From Mesorhizobium opportunistum WSM2075 (lineage in GTDB: Bacteria; Pseudomonadota; Alphaproteobacteria; Rhizobiales; Rhizobiaceae), in NCBI RefSeq assembly GCF_000176035.2, contig NC_015675.1:6390001-6454000 (forward strand): a stretch of 64,000 bases of DNA. The letters are read 5' to 3'. The notes below the pieces were generated by a model. That model was not told where the DNA came from. It saw nothing but the letters and a program-made list of their open reading frames with translations, and searched no databases. Below, piece by piece: positions 20,736 to 31,662 of this stretch. Each line of letters opens with the position of its first letter. Within the stretch, counting starts at the first letter, position 1. A program made the position numbers and the translations under genes.

Positions 20736-22543
20736 CCCGGACCCAGCTCTCCGGAATGAGCGTCAACGAGCGCGACTCTGCGGCAGGCAAAATGTCAGGT
20801 TCACTACAAACTATATCTGAGCACCGTCGAAGCAAACGGCGCTTATTGGGCGCCGAGGTGTTGGCACGGCCTTTGCAAATTGGAGGTGGCAACATCGAGC
20901 GAGGTGTTTCCCCTTGTTGCCGGACAGCGAAGTCAAAGCTTCGGAAGGTTTCAGCGGGAAGGAACTCAAAGGATAATTGCGTTCTCTCTGCCGGAAAGGA
21001 TGAAGAGAACGAGCACGGAAGCATACGCGGTTGGTTACGTTGGCGTAATTTACTGCATAATTTTTCTTGTCTTTTGGTTACCCATCTCTCGATGAGCATA
21101 AGCAGAAGAGAAAACAATGAGTGCTGAAGGTAAAAAGAAACGCGGTGTATCTGGCCTCTCAAATGCGCGGAATATTGCATTCCGCTATGGTGGTAGGCCT
21201 TCAAACTACAGCTTGGCGATAGGGCACACGTCTCATCCGCGTCTGGGCGGTTCGCTGTTCCTCAACGCTATGATCCTGGGGCAAATGCTGCCAGGATTTA
21301 ACCCAAGTGAACGTATGTTGAAGGCTGCCGACGCTTGTATTGAGGTATGCCCCGCTCTTGGTGCGCCTTTCCATTGAAAGAAGCCGAGAAACCGCAAATG
21401 ACTTGGCAGATGGTATGAACCCAATTGTAGGCGGGCTGTGCCGCCTTCGTCTGCGGCATCGTCTTGTACTCCCAGGAATGGAACAGTGATTGGCGTCCAT
21501 AACAACAACATCGGACCGTCCGGCGTCGAGATAGCCTGCCTGGCGCCTGGCAATCGCCGTATCGACGTCGGCGGTGAAATAGCTCTCCTCGCCAAAGAGA
21601 TCGAGGAGGATCTGGCGGGGATAGATCGCAAACAGCGCGAACTTCGGTGGCATCAACTGTCCCGATCAGCCATGCCTCCATTCGGCCCGCGGCGCGGCGC
21701 GTAGGTTGTTGAACAGCGACAGCCATTCCTTCTACCCGTCCTTGGTCGCTAGCGTCAAATAGCGCGCTCTCTCGGCCCCGATCTCGCGGCGGTAGGTATT
21801 GCCGATTGCGCCACGGCGGCGCCTGCCTTGGACAACTGGGCGAACCCGTTGCGCGACTTCACCCGATGTTCTCGATTAGCGAGGGTGAGAGAGCGGCCAC
21901 ATCGTCGCCGGTTCATGATGGCGCGCAGGTCTTCCCGGCTTGCGCTCATCGGCGATTTGTCTTTGCGGCGTAGTGGCGCGACGATGTCGAAAGGGTCTGG
22001 ACTGCCGTTTTTCGGACCAATAGCGGCTGGAGGATGCTGCGCCGGCGGATGGACGGCACGTCATCGGATATGTCCGGCGCCCGCTTGCCGTCTCGCACGT
22101 CGAAAGGTGACAAGGTGAGCTCGCCAACGCCAATACGAGCGAGTTGCATGTGATGGACTCCGGCTCCGTCCGAACCTCTGCCAGACCGCCGAGGGAGCCG
22201 GTTGCGCCAAGTAGCGCAGGTTATCCGTCCGGCCACTGAGGGATGCCGAGACTGCTGATGGCTTCGGCTTCCAAGATGTGACCTTCACTGTGGGCCCCTG
22301 CGGCGTAGACGCAGAGCGGAAAACCGCCACGAAATACCTGCGCTTGGGCAAGCCCATATCGACTGTTCGGTTTGTCTCCTAATGAGACCACCAACCAAAC
22401 TAAAAGCCTTGAGCAATTCGCCCTTTCAAATTCGGGGATGGTCTACTAGCCGTCTGGCGGAGGCCCTATAAGGAACCCGCAGGTGCGGAATAGACATCGA
22501 CGCCGCTCGACAACTCATCCGCCGCGTTTAAGAGGAACCCGGT
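20736..22543. other. Long gene-poor stretch
   Basis: About 1.8 kb with overlapping short frames and no recognised family. The longest minus-strand frames (21201-21726) include LFGEESYFTADVDTAIARRQ, which looks protein-like but is unplaced. It may hold decayed IS DNA. AAGAGGAACC just before 22544 is the ribosome binding site of the next gene. Confidence 0.4.
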
Positions 22544-24019
22544 ATGCCCCTATGCCTACCGATGATCCGCCACCTGAAATCCCCGGACCTGTTTGGCGCC
22601 ATCGATCGCTTGCCGGCGCTTGGCACACCGGTTAGCGAGCGCACATTCGAAGTCATCAATCCATCGAGCGGCGAAGTGCTGGCGGTGCTTCCCGACATGG
22701 GTGTGGAAGAAACGCGCGCTGCGATCGACAAGGCTTACCTGGCGCAGCCAGAATGGGCGGGGCTGACCGCCCGAGAACGCAGTGACGCTTTGTGGCGATG
22801 GCATCAGCTGATCATTGACCACACCGACGATCTTGCCGCGATACTCACTGCAGAGATGGGCAAGCCCATTGCCGAAGCCAGGTCCGAGGTTTCGCACGCC
22901 GCCGCGTATCTGCAATGGTACGCCGAAGAGGCCAATCGCACTTATGGCGAGACGATCCCCGCGCCGTCGACAGACCGTCGCATGCTGGTGATCAAGCAGC
23001 CCATCGGTGTGGTCGGCACGATTACGCCTTGGAATTTCCCGGCGTCGATGGTGGCGCGAAAGATCTCGCCGGCGCTGGCGGCGGGCTGCGCGATCGTGCT
23101 TAAGCCTGCTGAACAGACGCCGCTTGTGGCAGGTGCAATGTTCGCCCTCGCGCACCAGGCCGGCTTTCCCGAAGGCGTCGTCAACCTAGTTTATGCATCT
23201 GAAGGTGATGACGTCGGACGCGAGCTTTGCTCTAACCCCAAGGTTCGAAAGATCAGCTTCACAGGCTCGACCGAGGTTGGCCGGCTGCTCATGCGCCAGT
23301 GTTCGGACCAGATCAAGAAGGTCAGTCTCGAGCTCGGCGGCAACGCGCCTTTCATCGTCTTCGACGACGCTGACATCGACGCTGCGGTTGACGGCGCGAT
23401 CCAGGCGAAGTTCCGCAACGCCGGCCAGACTTGCGTTTCAGCGAACCGGCTTTACGTCCAATCGAGCGTTCACGATGAGTTCGTCGAAAAGTTCGTGGAG
23501 AAAGCCCGGTCCTTGTCGGTCGGCGACGGCTTCGCTCCGGCAGTGGACGTCGGACCGCTCATCGACTTGCATGCTTTGGCCAAGATCGAGTCCCACATCG
23601 CAGATGCCGTTGCCAAGGGTGGGACAATTCGATGCGGGGGCGAACGTATTGGCAAGGATGGGACCTTCTTCAAACCGACAGTCCTCACTGAAATTTCCAG
23701 CAGCATGGCGGTTGCGCAAGAGGAGACTTTCGGGCCGCTGGCTCCGATCATTCGCTTCCACGATGCGGATCAGGTAGTGCGTGAGGCCAACGACACGATC
23801 TACGGCCTCGCCGCCTATTTCTATGCCTCCAATCTGAAGCGTGTCTGGCGCGTTGCCGAGGCGTTGGAATACGGCATGGTTGGCATCAACACGGGGCGTA
23901 TGTCTTCGGAAGCGGCGCCCTTTGGCGGCATCAAGCAGTCCGGCATTGGGCGAGAGGGTTCCCGCCACGGGCTCGAAGATTACCTCGAAATGAAATACCT
24001 CTGCATGGGCGGCATCTGA
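22544..24019 (+). CDS. gabD: NAD(P)-dependent aldehyde dehydrogenase, succinate-semialdehyde type
   Basis: A 491-residue ALDH. It has ITPWNFPASMVARKISPALAAG in the cofactor domain, the FTGSTEVG nucleotide loop, the general base in LELGGNAPFIV, the catalytic cysteine in NAGQTCVSANR and the motif EETFGPLAPI. Overall it resembles the GabD succinate-semialdehyde dehydrogenase class, which feeds GABA carbon into the TCA cycle. AAGAGGAACC stands before ATG 22544; ATG 22562 is an alternative. The frame is intact, with decayed DNA upstream. Confidence 0.85.
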   Translation: MPLCLPMIRHLKSPDLFGAIDRLPALGTPVSERTFEVINPSSGEVLAVLPDMGVEETRAAIDKAYLAQPEWAGLTARERSDALWRWHQLIIDHTDDLAAILTAEMGKPIAEARSEVSHAAAYLQWYAEEANRTYGETIPAPSTDRRMLVIKQPIGVVGTITPWNFPASMVARKISPALAAGCAIVLKPAEQTPLVAGAMFALAHQAGFPEGVVNLVYASEGDDVGRELCSNPKVRKISFTGSTEVGRLLMRQCSDQIKKVSLELGGNAPFIVFDDADIDAAVDGAIQAKFRNAGQTCVSANRLYVQSSVHDEFVEKFVEKARSLSVGDGFAPAVDVGPLIDLHALAKIESHIADAVAKGGTIRCGGERIGKDGTFFKPTVLTEISSSMAVAQEETFGPLAPIIRFHDADQVVREANDTIYGLAAYFYASNLKRVWRVAEALEYGMVGINTGRMSSEAAPFGGIKQSGIGREGSRHGLEDYLEMKYLCMGGI

Positions 24020-24522
24020 TCTCTATGGGATGGGCCGCCTCAGGCGCAGAATGAACCAAAGGGATGATCGAACGCTTTGGCGAACCTTCTTCCGGCTGGT
24101 TTCGGGTCGTTCACCGCGCCCCTGGCCTGCGCGCCTTAAGTGAGATCTAGACGCCGCGCTACGTGAACCGCCTCTACAGCGACGAGGCAAGGTGCCACAA
24201 GCGGACGGCAGGTTGCTCATCCTGATCCAAGCGCGGCACGTCTCGCCAGGCTAGTGGTTCGCTGGGAACTAGAGACGCGTTGTCCATCAGCTGCGTTGAC
24301 GCAGCGAATGTCGGCAGCCGACGGCGCAGGGCGTCGGCACGGCGAGCGGTGCGCCCGACACGTTTACGCCGCAACCTCCTTATTGCCGCACGGCCAACTG
24401 GGCGCCCTTCGCGCATCGCTCTCAATCGGTACAGTCGCCGGCATTCTCGCCTGGAGAAGATTCAGTGACACAAGCCGTGCTCAGGCCGTGCATGCACGAA
24501 AGACATCGAGGGTTGATATCCA
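24020..24522. other. Unassigned intergenic region
   Basis: About 500 bp with no recognisable gene or regulatory element. Confidence 0.5.
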
Positions 24523-25287
24523 ATGATTACAGCGCATCTGCTCGACATGGACGGAGTCCTGGTCCGCGGCGGCCAACCGATTGCTGGCTCGGTCGGCTAT
24601 GTGGCCGGGCTAATCGCCACGGGTGAGCCGTTTCAGATCTTCACCAACAACTCGCGCTTCACACCCGAAGATCATGCCGAGCGTCTAAGAGCGGTTGGCT
24701 TCGCCGTGCAGCCAGAGCACATCTACACATCGGCGCTCGCCACTGCGCGGTTCATGGAACTGCAAAAGCCCGGATCATCTGCCTATGTCATCGGCGACCA
24801 CGGTCTGGTTGAGGCTCTGCGGCAGGCAGGCTGCCGGATAACGGAGTTTTCGCCCGAGTTCGTGGTCCTCGGGGATACAATTTCGTACCACTATGAGCAG
24901 ATCGCAACTGGTGCCGAGCTTGTGGCGAAGGGAGCGCGTTTTCTCGCCACCAAACCGGATGCGACTGGCCCGACCGAACGAGGCTTCCATCCGGCGTGCG
25001 GGGCAGTCGCAGCACTAATCGAGAAGGCCACCGGCCGTCAGCCCTATTTCGTCGGGAAGCCGAACCCGTTCATGATGCGCAATGCGCTCGACCGGCTGGG
25101 AGTGCGAGCTGTCGATACCATCATGGTCGGGGACCGCATGGATACCGACGTGCTCGCAGGGCTGGAATCGGGCCTGAAAACAGCCCTTGTGCTTACTGGG
25201 GTGACCAAACTGGCTGACATAGAGCGGTTTCCATTCAGACCGGATTACGTGGTCGATTGCCTTGCGGATCTGGGCCAGATCATCTGA
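24523..25287 (+). CDS. HAD-IIA family hydrolase (NagD-like phosphatase)
   Basis: A 254-residue HAD superfamily protein. Motif I is LLDMDGVLVRGG with the nucleophile aspartate, motif II is FTNNS, and motifs III/IV are VGKPNPFMM and MVGDRMDTDVLAG. The order and the C2-type cap are those of subfamily IIA (NagD, PNP-phosphatase-like). The substrate cannot be deduced. It lies 500 bp after the aldehyde dehydrogenase on the same strand, so co-transcription is uncertain. Confidence 0.85.
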   Translation: MITAHLLDMDGVLVRGGQPIAGSVGYVAGLIATGEPFQIFTNNSRFTPEDHAERLRAVGFAVQPEHIYTSALATARFMELQKPGSSAYVIGDHGLVEALRQAGCRITEFSPEFVVLGDTISYHYEQIATGAELVAKGARFLATKPDATGPTERGFHPACGAVAALIEKATGRQPYFVGKPNPFMMRNALDRLGVRAVDTIMVGDRMDTDVLAGLESGLKTALVLTGVTKLADIERFPFRPDYVVDCLADLGQII

Positions 25288-26291
25288 ACCAACAAGCCGA
25301 AGGCACCCCGACACCAAGCCTGAACGTGCTCCTTCTACGTTCCGGGCCGTCAACCCAGCGCAATCTGGTGGAAAGCTGGCCGCAAAAGAAGTGATAAGCA
25401 TGACAAGTTAGTCGAACTACACCCACGTAGCCATGCCGGCGGTCTGCCGTTGCTGGGAAGGGCCGGCTCGGCCGCTGCGTATAGCGAGCCCTCATCAAAG
25501 CGATTCGAACAACTTTGAACGGGAGTTGGCAATGCGCCTGCCGCAAAAATGGGCTTAGAGCATCGCGCTTGCCGAGCGGCCTTGCGATGTGCGGAATCTG
25601 TCTCTCCAGGCTCCGCCTGCCGCGCTCGCCGCTCCATCGCATGTACCGACGACGATGGGAGAGCCTATGAGGTGCTAAGACTACGCTGCGTAGTGAGACT
25701 TCCGCACTACTTGAAAAGCGATCCTCGAGTTAACGATGGCCGAAATAGTCGCTGCCGTGAACATGAAGCAACAACGACGCGCTCGACGATTTCGGGGCCT
25801 TGCGCTTCGTTTTCTATCCGTGGCAGACGCATTGGCAAGTTCCGCCGCCTCGACTACCTACAGCCACCAGCCCGCATAGCCGGACGCGAAATGGGCCTCA
25901 AACTTTAAGCTCTAAACGCGACTACGTCTGAGCGGCATGCCCGGCAGGAGACAGAGCTCGCTGCCGGGCCGGGTACGCCCTGGGAGGTGGCGTAAGTCCG
26001 CGACCTTCGTGGCGGGGGGGAACCACCCAGTCCGCTCGTTTTGCTGAGCGAGCATGTATCGTGCCAAGGCAAAAAGCGTTCTAAAATACCGGTCGCGGCA
26101 GCTTTTTTCTCTGTTGCGCATTCGACATTGTCACCTATGGAACGTTTTCAAACGTGCCTCTCGGCATCGGCTGACGCCTCGACCAGAGCGCACCTAAGGC
26201 CTTGCCCCGCCAAGTCGACCGGGCGAACTGGGGTGACCGGTTCTAGCTCCGAACTGTTCGCCGGCTGATGTACAGGGCGGACCGTCCCTTC
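25288..26291. other. Gene-poor stretch
   Basis: About 1 kb with no recognised gene. Confidence 0.45.
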
Positions 26292-27099
26292 TCAAAGAAG
26301 GAAATCCCTGTACCCTCCATGCATGAGGGCGCGGCCACGAGAGACAGCGCGGCGAATGCGATCGCGCAGATGATCGCGAGGATCCCTCCAGTCGGCATGG
26401 ACGCGCTGTTGACCAATCAGCGCTTCGGCGAGCTCGCGATGTGACGCCCCAGCAAGCGAGCCGTCGAGCGCCCGAAGAACGAAGGTCAAACGGGGACCCC
26501 GTTTTTCTGGCGGGAATAAGCGGGCAGGAAGCTGTTGGCCCACATTTAGACGATTGAGGGACTCGATCGCCCTAAGACGGTGCTTCGAAAGGGTCTCGGG
26601 CCAGATGGCCTCGGTACGGAGGCAAACGGGGTGCAAGATATCCGCGCCAGAGACGGCGAGTTGGAGCGTATGCTCGGTATCCCGAAGAAGAACATGCTGG
26701 CCCTTGTCGGGGGCTAGCAGGACCGTCGAACGGCACGGCAATGCCGAGAGCTCGAACGGCGCTGTGCCCGACCACGCGGACAGCTGTTCTGCAATGACCG
26801 GCAGCACATGAGCGCACCATAGCGGAGACCAGAATACGACCGAATTGCGCCCATGAGACTCGGCGAAACAGAACACCCCAGCGTGACAGTTCGCCGGCCA
26901 CCGTGACCACATTGAGAAAAGGTCGGTACGACAAAGTATTGGCCTGCTGGCTTGCAGTGGTCACATCAGGCTGGAATGCTGGATTCCGGCGTAAGAACTC
27001 CCAGGCCCATTCGCGCGGCGTCAGAGCTGAGGTGTAATCATAAGATCTTTCGTCGCGCCAATCAGCCTCATCGGCGCCATTCACGAGAACTGCAGGCAT
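26292..27099 (-). pseudogene. DUF6499-DUF2285 type protein, frameshifted
   Basis: The N-terminal part reads MPAVLVNGADEADWRDE and SYDYTSALTPREWAWEFLRR. The C-terminal part in another frame ends ALDGSLAGASHRELAEALIG and SRGRALMHGGYRDFLL. Both ends match the ICE- and plasmid-associated regulator-like proteins that combine these domains. The frame changes around 26900-26945. A more decayed copy lies at about 31930-32450. Confidence 0.7.
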
Positions 27100-27891
27100 C
27101 AGTTTGCTCCCCTGCCCGCCCCCAGACACGTCGAAACATCATGCCGGGTGGCAAAGCACCGGCGCAGGGGCCACCAGACCTCGACGAATGCGTTTCGTCG
27201 AAGCTGTTGCGGCCGGCACCGTTCAGGGCCGAACACGCCGGCAAATAGCGGCGACATGACCGAACCAGCGCAGCCAGCACGGCCCGAGCGGGCCAAGTGA
27301 GTTGGCTCGCCGCCAGTGGCCGGTTCCTGCGCCGCATTCCTGACGTTCCTTGAAGCCCGCGTGGCGCAGCGGTGGGTTTCTCGTTGATTGTGCGCAGGTC
27401 GTCGTAGCGCCAGCGATATAAGCGTAGCCATGGAGGTCTCCTGGGGGAAGTTCCCCGCCATTGGAGACCAAGTTTCAGGCTACGGCAGCCTGTATAGCTA
27501 TACAGGTAAGCCGGGGGGTTCAGCGGACCGCAAAAGGACACCGGCGAGGGGCAATGGCTTTGAGGTGGTGCTCACGCCGAGCTTTTGCGAGCGGCGTGCA
27601 CGTGGAGCGCGGCGGCCGGGATAAGCGTTATGGCAGGGGCTTGACCAACCATCAGATCGGCCAAACGGAGCCCTATCCGACTTTTGCCGCTCCGGTGTCT
27701 AGACGCTTCGGTCGCTCAAGTGGCCATCGACTGGGGGTGTCGTCGGCCAATTGGATCCGCAAGCATTTAAGCGTTCTGGCGAAGATGTTGCGGTCCAGCC
27801 AAGGTGTGTGAGGTTCACAGCTTGAGTTCTGACTGTGCCGCGGAACTCACCGTTGGAGCTTGATCCGCGCTCGTTGTGGGATTCTCGACGA

Positions 27892-27967
27892 TGTCGAACA
27901 TGCGACACAGCCCTACTAGACTCATCGCATTGTTTTTGAACGATCTCACAGTTGGCACGGCAAATGC
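27892..27967 (+). promoter_or_regulatory. NifA/sigma-54 type promoter, copy 5
   Basis: TGT-N10-ACA at 27892-27907. The core TTGGCACGGCAAATGC has GG 27954-27955 and GC 27966-27967. Spacing is 62 bp. It reads into the short leader ORF at 28018. Confidence 0.75.
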
Positions 27968-28017
27968 GGTCCTGTGCGCAAGAGCACTCTGGCCAGCCAA
28001 CTGAGAAGAACCTTCTG

Positions 28018-28125
28018 ATGATCAAGCTTGTCGAAAATGCGGACGCCCCGGCCAGCACTGAGCATTCCCGAGCGGACCGAAACCGTTGCGCTTGCGCTTT
28101 CACTCGTCCGGTTATCGGGACATGA
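28018..28125 (+). CDS. Short leader ORF (35 codons) before the peptidase remnant
   Basis: It begins MIKLVENADAPASTEHSRAD. It resembles the 33-codon ORF at 33415 (MI-V-E-ADA-A-E-SRAD shared). Its stop overlaps the ATG of the downstream peptidase remnant as ATGA. Function unknown. Confidence 0.45.
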   Translation: MIKLVENADAPASTEHSRADRNRCACAFTRPVIGT

Positions 28126-28390
28126 CCGAGTTCGATTTCCGCCCAACCCTGAACGCACCCGACGATAACCCCCATCTTTGGCTTGAAGACGTAGACGGCG
28201 AACGGGCACTTGAGTGGACAGAAGGCCAGTCAGCAAAGACCCTGAAGTGCTTGCGGCGCTCGCCACGACCGAGCGCGAGCGCATTCTGGTCCTCGATGGC
28301 GCCATGGGCACGCAGATCCAGGGCCTGCGTTTCGACGAGGAGCATTTTCGCCGCGAGGCTTTCGCCGGCTGTGCCTGTCACGCCCAATCG
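28122..28390 (+). pseudogene. Chimeric remnant: prolyl oligopeptidase N-terminus joined to metH N-terminus
   Basis: 28122-28240 encodes MTEFDFRPTLNAPDDNPHLW and on to SAKTLK, nearly the same as the start of the 33513 peptidase. From about 28235 a different frame reads PEVLAALATTERERILVLDG then AMGTQIQGLRFDEEHFR, the N-terminus of cobalamin-dependent methionine synthase. The join lies in the shared sequence GACCCTGAAG. Neither protein continues. Confidence 0.75.
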
Positions 28391-29019
28391 TCGACTTCGA
28401 ACGCTGGCTTGGGCCTATTTTCAACTATGTGCCGATGACGAGGCGGCGGAATAGCCGTGGCAAGCTCTATTGTCTCTTCGCTTTAAAAGTTCTGAACCGG
28501 CGGGCGAGGTCGAGATCCGCCTCGGCGCAGCCCGCCTGCCCGGTTGCCGCGCTCGAGAGCTGGATCCGGTTTTTTGGCTGCATCACCAGAGACCGCTCTC
28601 CGGCGCATTTTCAAGGACAACAAGACCGCCTATTCGAACGGCTCTCCGCATATCGCCTGCCTGTTCAAGTGGGCGGCGCTTGCCGCCGGTCGCGTCAGGG
28701 ACCTCCCCTGGCCGTTCGACGCGTCTGCGACGTCGAACCCAGCGCCAGAAAAAGGCCGGCTGAGGAAGCTAAGCCGGGGAGACGCCGCTCAAAGCATGAG
28801 ATCAACATCCGGAGGCCTGTTTCGCTCGGAATTCTTGAGAACAGGTCGGGGCCAACTGGGGCTGGATGCGGCCAGGCAGCAAGCGCTACAGATCGCTCAG
28901 GAAAATCCATGCTTGGCAATCGCTCGTCTCGCCTCACTCGGGTCGGTGTTATCGCTGACGACGGCGGTCCACTTTCACAATCCGGCGCGCACAGATTGGC
29001 ACTGTCCGCTGCACGACAA
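28391..29019 (+). other. Coding debris upstream of the S9 peptidase promoter
   Basis: Short protein-like stretches occur in changing frames, for example FLAASPETALRRIFKDNKTA and CLFKWAALAAGRVRDLPWPF, but I cannot assign them. Confidence 0.4.
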
Positions 29020-29094
29020 TGTTGGAGATGCGACAAAGCCGGTTGGACCGATTGCTTTGGTTTTAAGTGTTTCTTTCATTGGCACACCTTTTGC
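29020..29094 (+). promoter_or_regulatory. NifA/sigma-54 type promoter, copy 6
   Basis: TGT-N10-ACA at 29020-29035. The core TTGGCACACCTTTTGC at 29079-29094 is the best match to the sigma-54 consensus in the window. Spacing is 61 bp. It would drive the S9 peptidase at 29335 through a 230 bp leader. Confidence 0.8.
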
Positions 29095-29334
29095 GCCGCA
29101 CCTCGGTGTCAATGATGTTCGTGCAGCGAAAGTGGAGAGGTTTTTCCTTTGTCTAGGCTATGCCCAGACCACCAGATGCAGAAAAGGAAGAGGCCAGTAG
29201 CCGAGGCGTAGTCTCGTCACGGGTGCATAGGCGCATTTCTGCTTCATCCGCACACACGTCCTCAGACTTGGCGCTGCCGTAGACTGGCGGTGACAGCCAC
29301 ATCCAAAATACGAATTCCGAAAACCGAAGAGTAA

Positions 29335-31662
29335 ATGGAAATGCACAGAACCCGCGCTTTGACGGTCGCGCCATCAATTCAGGGTGCGTCGGAATGGGCA
29401 ACCGCTGAGGCGCTGGCTGTAGGTTCAAATGGTGGACATCCGCAGCTAGCGCCGGCCGATTTCGAGCGCGCACTTACCATCAACGATTCATATGGCGGGC
29501 TCACCGTCAATGTCCCGGAGGTGCCTTTCTGGCCGAATGGAGCCGACGCGTTCGTCTACCGCCGGACTAGCCATGGCGAGCGCCAGTTCATGCTGGTCGA
29601 TGTTGCCACGGGCATGCAGCGGCCAGCCTTCGATCAGTCTCGTCTGGCGGCGGCATTAAACAGGGCGAGCCATAACCTGTACCACGCCGACCATCTTCCG
29701 TTCGACCATTTCGAACTGAGCGACGATGGTCGCAGGCTCGGCTTCCAGATTGAAGACATCCGGTGGAGCTGCGATCTTGCAAGCTATGAGTGTACCAACA
29801 CCACATTCGATTCGGACAACCGGGAGCTTTGGCCGCTCGGCCACAACTACGTGCCGGTGCAGAACAACCCCGACAGTAGCAGGTTGTCGCCCGACGGAAA
29901 ATGGATCGTCTACATCAAACACTGTAATGTTTTCCTGCGCAGCGAGGACGGATTGCGGGATGTCCCTCTGAGCCGAGACGGAGCCGAAGACAATTGCTAC
30001 GTCGTTTCGACGCTAAGCTGGTCGCCGGACTCGCGCCACCTCGCTGCTTACCGTGTTCGCCCCGGCTACAAGCGGGAGGTCCCCTACCTCAATTCCTCGA
30101 CGGACCAGTTGGGGCGCGAATATTCAACAAGGCCCTATCGCAAGCCGGGCGATGTCCTTCCGCTGCCGCAGCCGGTCTTGTTTGACATTGCCGACGGGCG
30201 CCAGATCGTGATTGACAATGCCCTATTCTCGAACGTCTTCGAACTTTCCCCTCCCCAGTGGTGGGCGGACGGTCGCGGCTTCACTTTCGAATATAACCAG
30301 CGCGGGCATCAGCTCTATCGCCTGGTCGAGGTAGACGCCGCCACGGGCCGCGCTCGCTCCCTGATCGAGGAGACCAGTGAGACATTCGTTGATTATCCGC
30401 CGCTGGGAGCGAGCCAGGAGGGTACCGGAAAAATCTTCCGTTACGATGTCGATGACGGGAAGGAGATCATCTGGGCATCCGAGCGCGACGGGTACGAGCA
30501 TCTGTATCTTTTCAACGGCCGGACAGGCGCGCTCGAAAACCAGATCACCCGAGGTGAGTGGGTCGTCCGGAGGGTCGATTATATTGATCCGATCAAGCGA
30601 CAGATCTGGTTCGAAGCGAGCGGGATGAACTCGGAGGAGGACCCCTATTTCGTTCATGCTTACAGCATCGGCTTCGATGGCAAGGGGCTGACTGCACTGA
30701 CGCCCGATCCAGCCAACCACCATATCGAGTTCTCGCCCGACGGGCGCTATTATGTCGATCTCTGGTCACGCATCGATCTGCCTCCGCGCATGGCACTTTA
30801 CCGCGCCAGCGACAATGCCAAGCTCAAGGAGATCGAGACCGCCGACGTTTCCGAGCTCGTCGCCGCCGGTTGGCAGCCGCCGCTCAGTTTCCATTCCAAG
30901 GGGCGCGACGGCAAGACCGATGTCTGGGGCGTGATCCACCTGCCAGCCGACTTCGACCCGAGCAAGAAGTACCCGGTGGTGGAGAATATCTATGCCGGGC
31001 CCCACGGCTCCTTCGTCCCGAAATCCTTCTCGGGGTGGACGGAGCCGCTCACGCAGCTTGGCTTCGTCGTTGCTCAGATCGATGGCATGGGTACCAACAA
31101 CCGCTCGCGCGCCTTCCATGATGTTGCCTGGAAAAATCTGAAGGACGCAGGATTTCCCGATCGCATTCTGTGGCACAAGGCCGCGGCCGCACGATATCCG
31201 TGGTATGACACATCCAACGTCGGAATTTTTGGCGCGTCCGCCGGTGGCCAGAGCGCGGTCAGCGCACTGCTCTTTCATGCCGATTTCTACAAGGTCGCAG
31301 TTGCTGAAAACGGCTGCTACGACAACCGGATAGACAAGATCTGCTGGAACGAACTGTGGATGGGATGGCCGGTCGGGATTGAATATTCCCAATCCTCCGC
31401 CGTTGACAATGCTTACAGGCTAGAGGGCAGGCTGATGATCGCGGTCGGCGAAATGGATGATAATGTCGATCCGTTTTCCTCGTTCCAGCTTGCCGATCGG
31501 CTCGTCAAGGCAGGAAAAGATTTCGAAATGGTCTATGTGCCTGGTGCCGATCACTATACGCTAGGCATCTACACCGAGCACAAACTCCTGGACTTCTTCG
31601 TTCGGAACATTCTAGGTCAGACCCCGCCCAACTGGAACGACTTGTTTGATCTAGAAGAATGA
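29335..31662 (+). CDS. S9 family peptidase, DPP IV-like
   Basis: A 775-residue serine peptidase. The N-terminal 500 residues form a beta-propeller (DPPIV_N type: LSPDGKWIVYIKHCNVFLR, LSWSPDSRHLAAYRV, YNQRGHQLYRLVEVD). The C-terminal alpha/beta hydrolase carries the triad: nucleophile serine in GIFGASAGGQS, aspartate in GEMDDNVDP and histidine in GADHYTLG. Such enzymes remove X-Pro dipeptides or cleave short peptides. I see no clear signal peptide, so a cytoplasmic location is likely. It is preceded by a NifA/sigma-54 promoter and followed by about 260 bp with nothing recognised. Confidence 0.88.
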   Translation: MEMHRTRALTVAPSIQGASEWATAEALAVGSNGGHPQLAPADFERALTINDSYGGLTVNVPEVPFWPNGADAFVYRRTSHGERQFMLVDVATGMQRPAFDQSRLAAALNRASHNLYHADHLPFDHFELSDDGRRLGFQIEDIRWSCDLASYECTNTTFDSDNRELWPLGHNYVPVQNNPDSSRLSPDGKWIVYIKHCNVFLRSEDGLRDVPLSRDGAEDNCYVVSTLSWSPDSRHLAAYRVRPGYKREVPYLNSSTDQLGREYSTRPYRKPGDVLPLPQPVLFDIADGRQIVIDNALFSNVFELSPPQWWADGRGFTFEYNQRGHQLYRLVEVDAATGRARSLIEETSETFVDYPPLGASQEGTGKIFRYDVDDGKEIIWASERDGYEHLYLFNGRTGALENQITRGEWVVRRVDYIDPIKRQIWFEASGMNSEEDPYFVHAYSIGFDGKGLTALTPDPANHHIEFSPDGRYYVDLWSRIDLPPRMALYRASDNAKLKEIETADVSELVAAGWQPPLSFHSKGRDGKTDVWGVIHLPADFDPSKKYPVVENIYAGPHGSFVPKSFSGWTEPLTQLGFVVAQIDGMGTNNRSRAFHDVAWKNLKDAGFPDRILWHKAAAARYPWYDTSNVGIFGASAGGQSAVSALLFHADFYKVAVAENGCYDNRIDKICWNELWMGWPVGIEYSQSSAVDNAYRLEGRLMIAVGEMDDNVDPFSSFQLADRLVKAGKDFEMVYVPGADHYTLGIYTEHKLLDFFVRNILGQTPPNWNDLFDLEE

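Larger units (their letters stand above)
26540..28240. repeat. Segmental duplication, left copy
   Basis: This segment resembles 31930-33640 in the same order: DUF2285-type remnant, a stretch around CGAAACATCATGCC, a GGAGGTCTCCTGGGGGAA block (27430 and 32815), NifA/sigma-54 promoter, short leader ORF and the first 40 codons of a prolyl oligopeptidase. Divergence is substantial, so the duplication is not recent. Confidence 0.65.

Noticed and set aside
20756..21377. Plus-strand ORFs as possible membrane or regulatory proteins
   Set aside because: One hydrophobic stretch (VGYVGVIYCIIFLVFWLPIS) is present, but there is no family similarity or consistent start, and the surroundings are decayed DNA.
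26292..27541. Plus-strand ORFs overlapping the DUF6499/DUF2285 remnant
   Set aside because: The minus-strand frames give domain-like sequence at both ends; the plus-strand frames do not.
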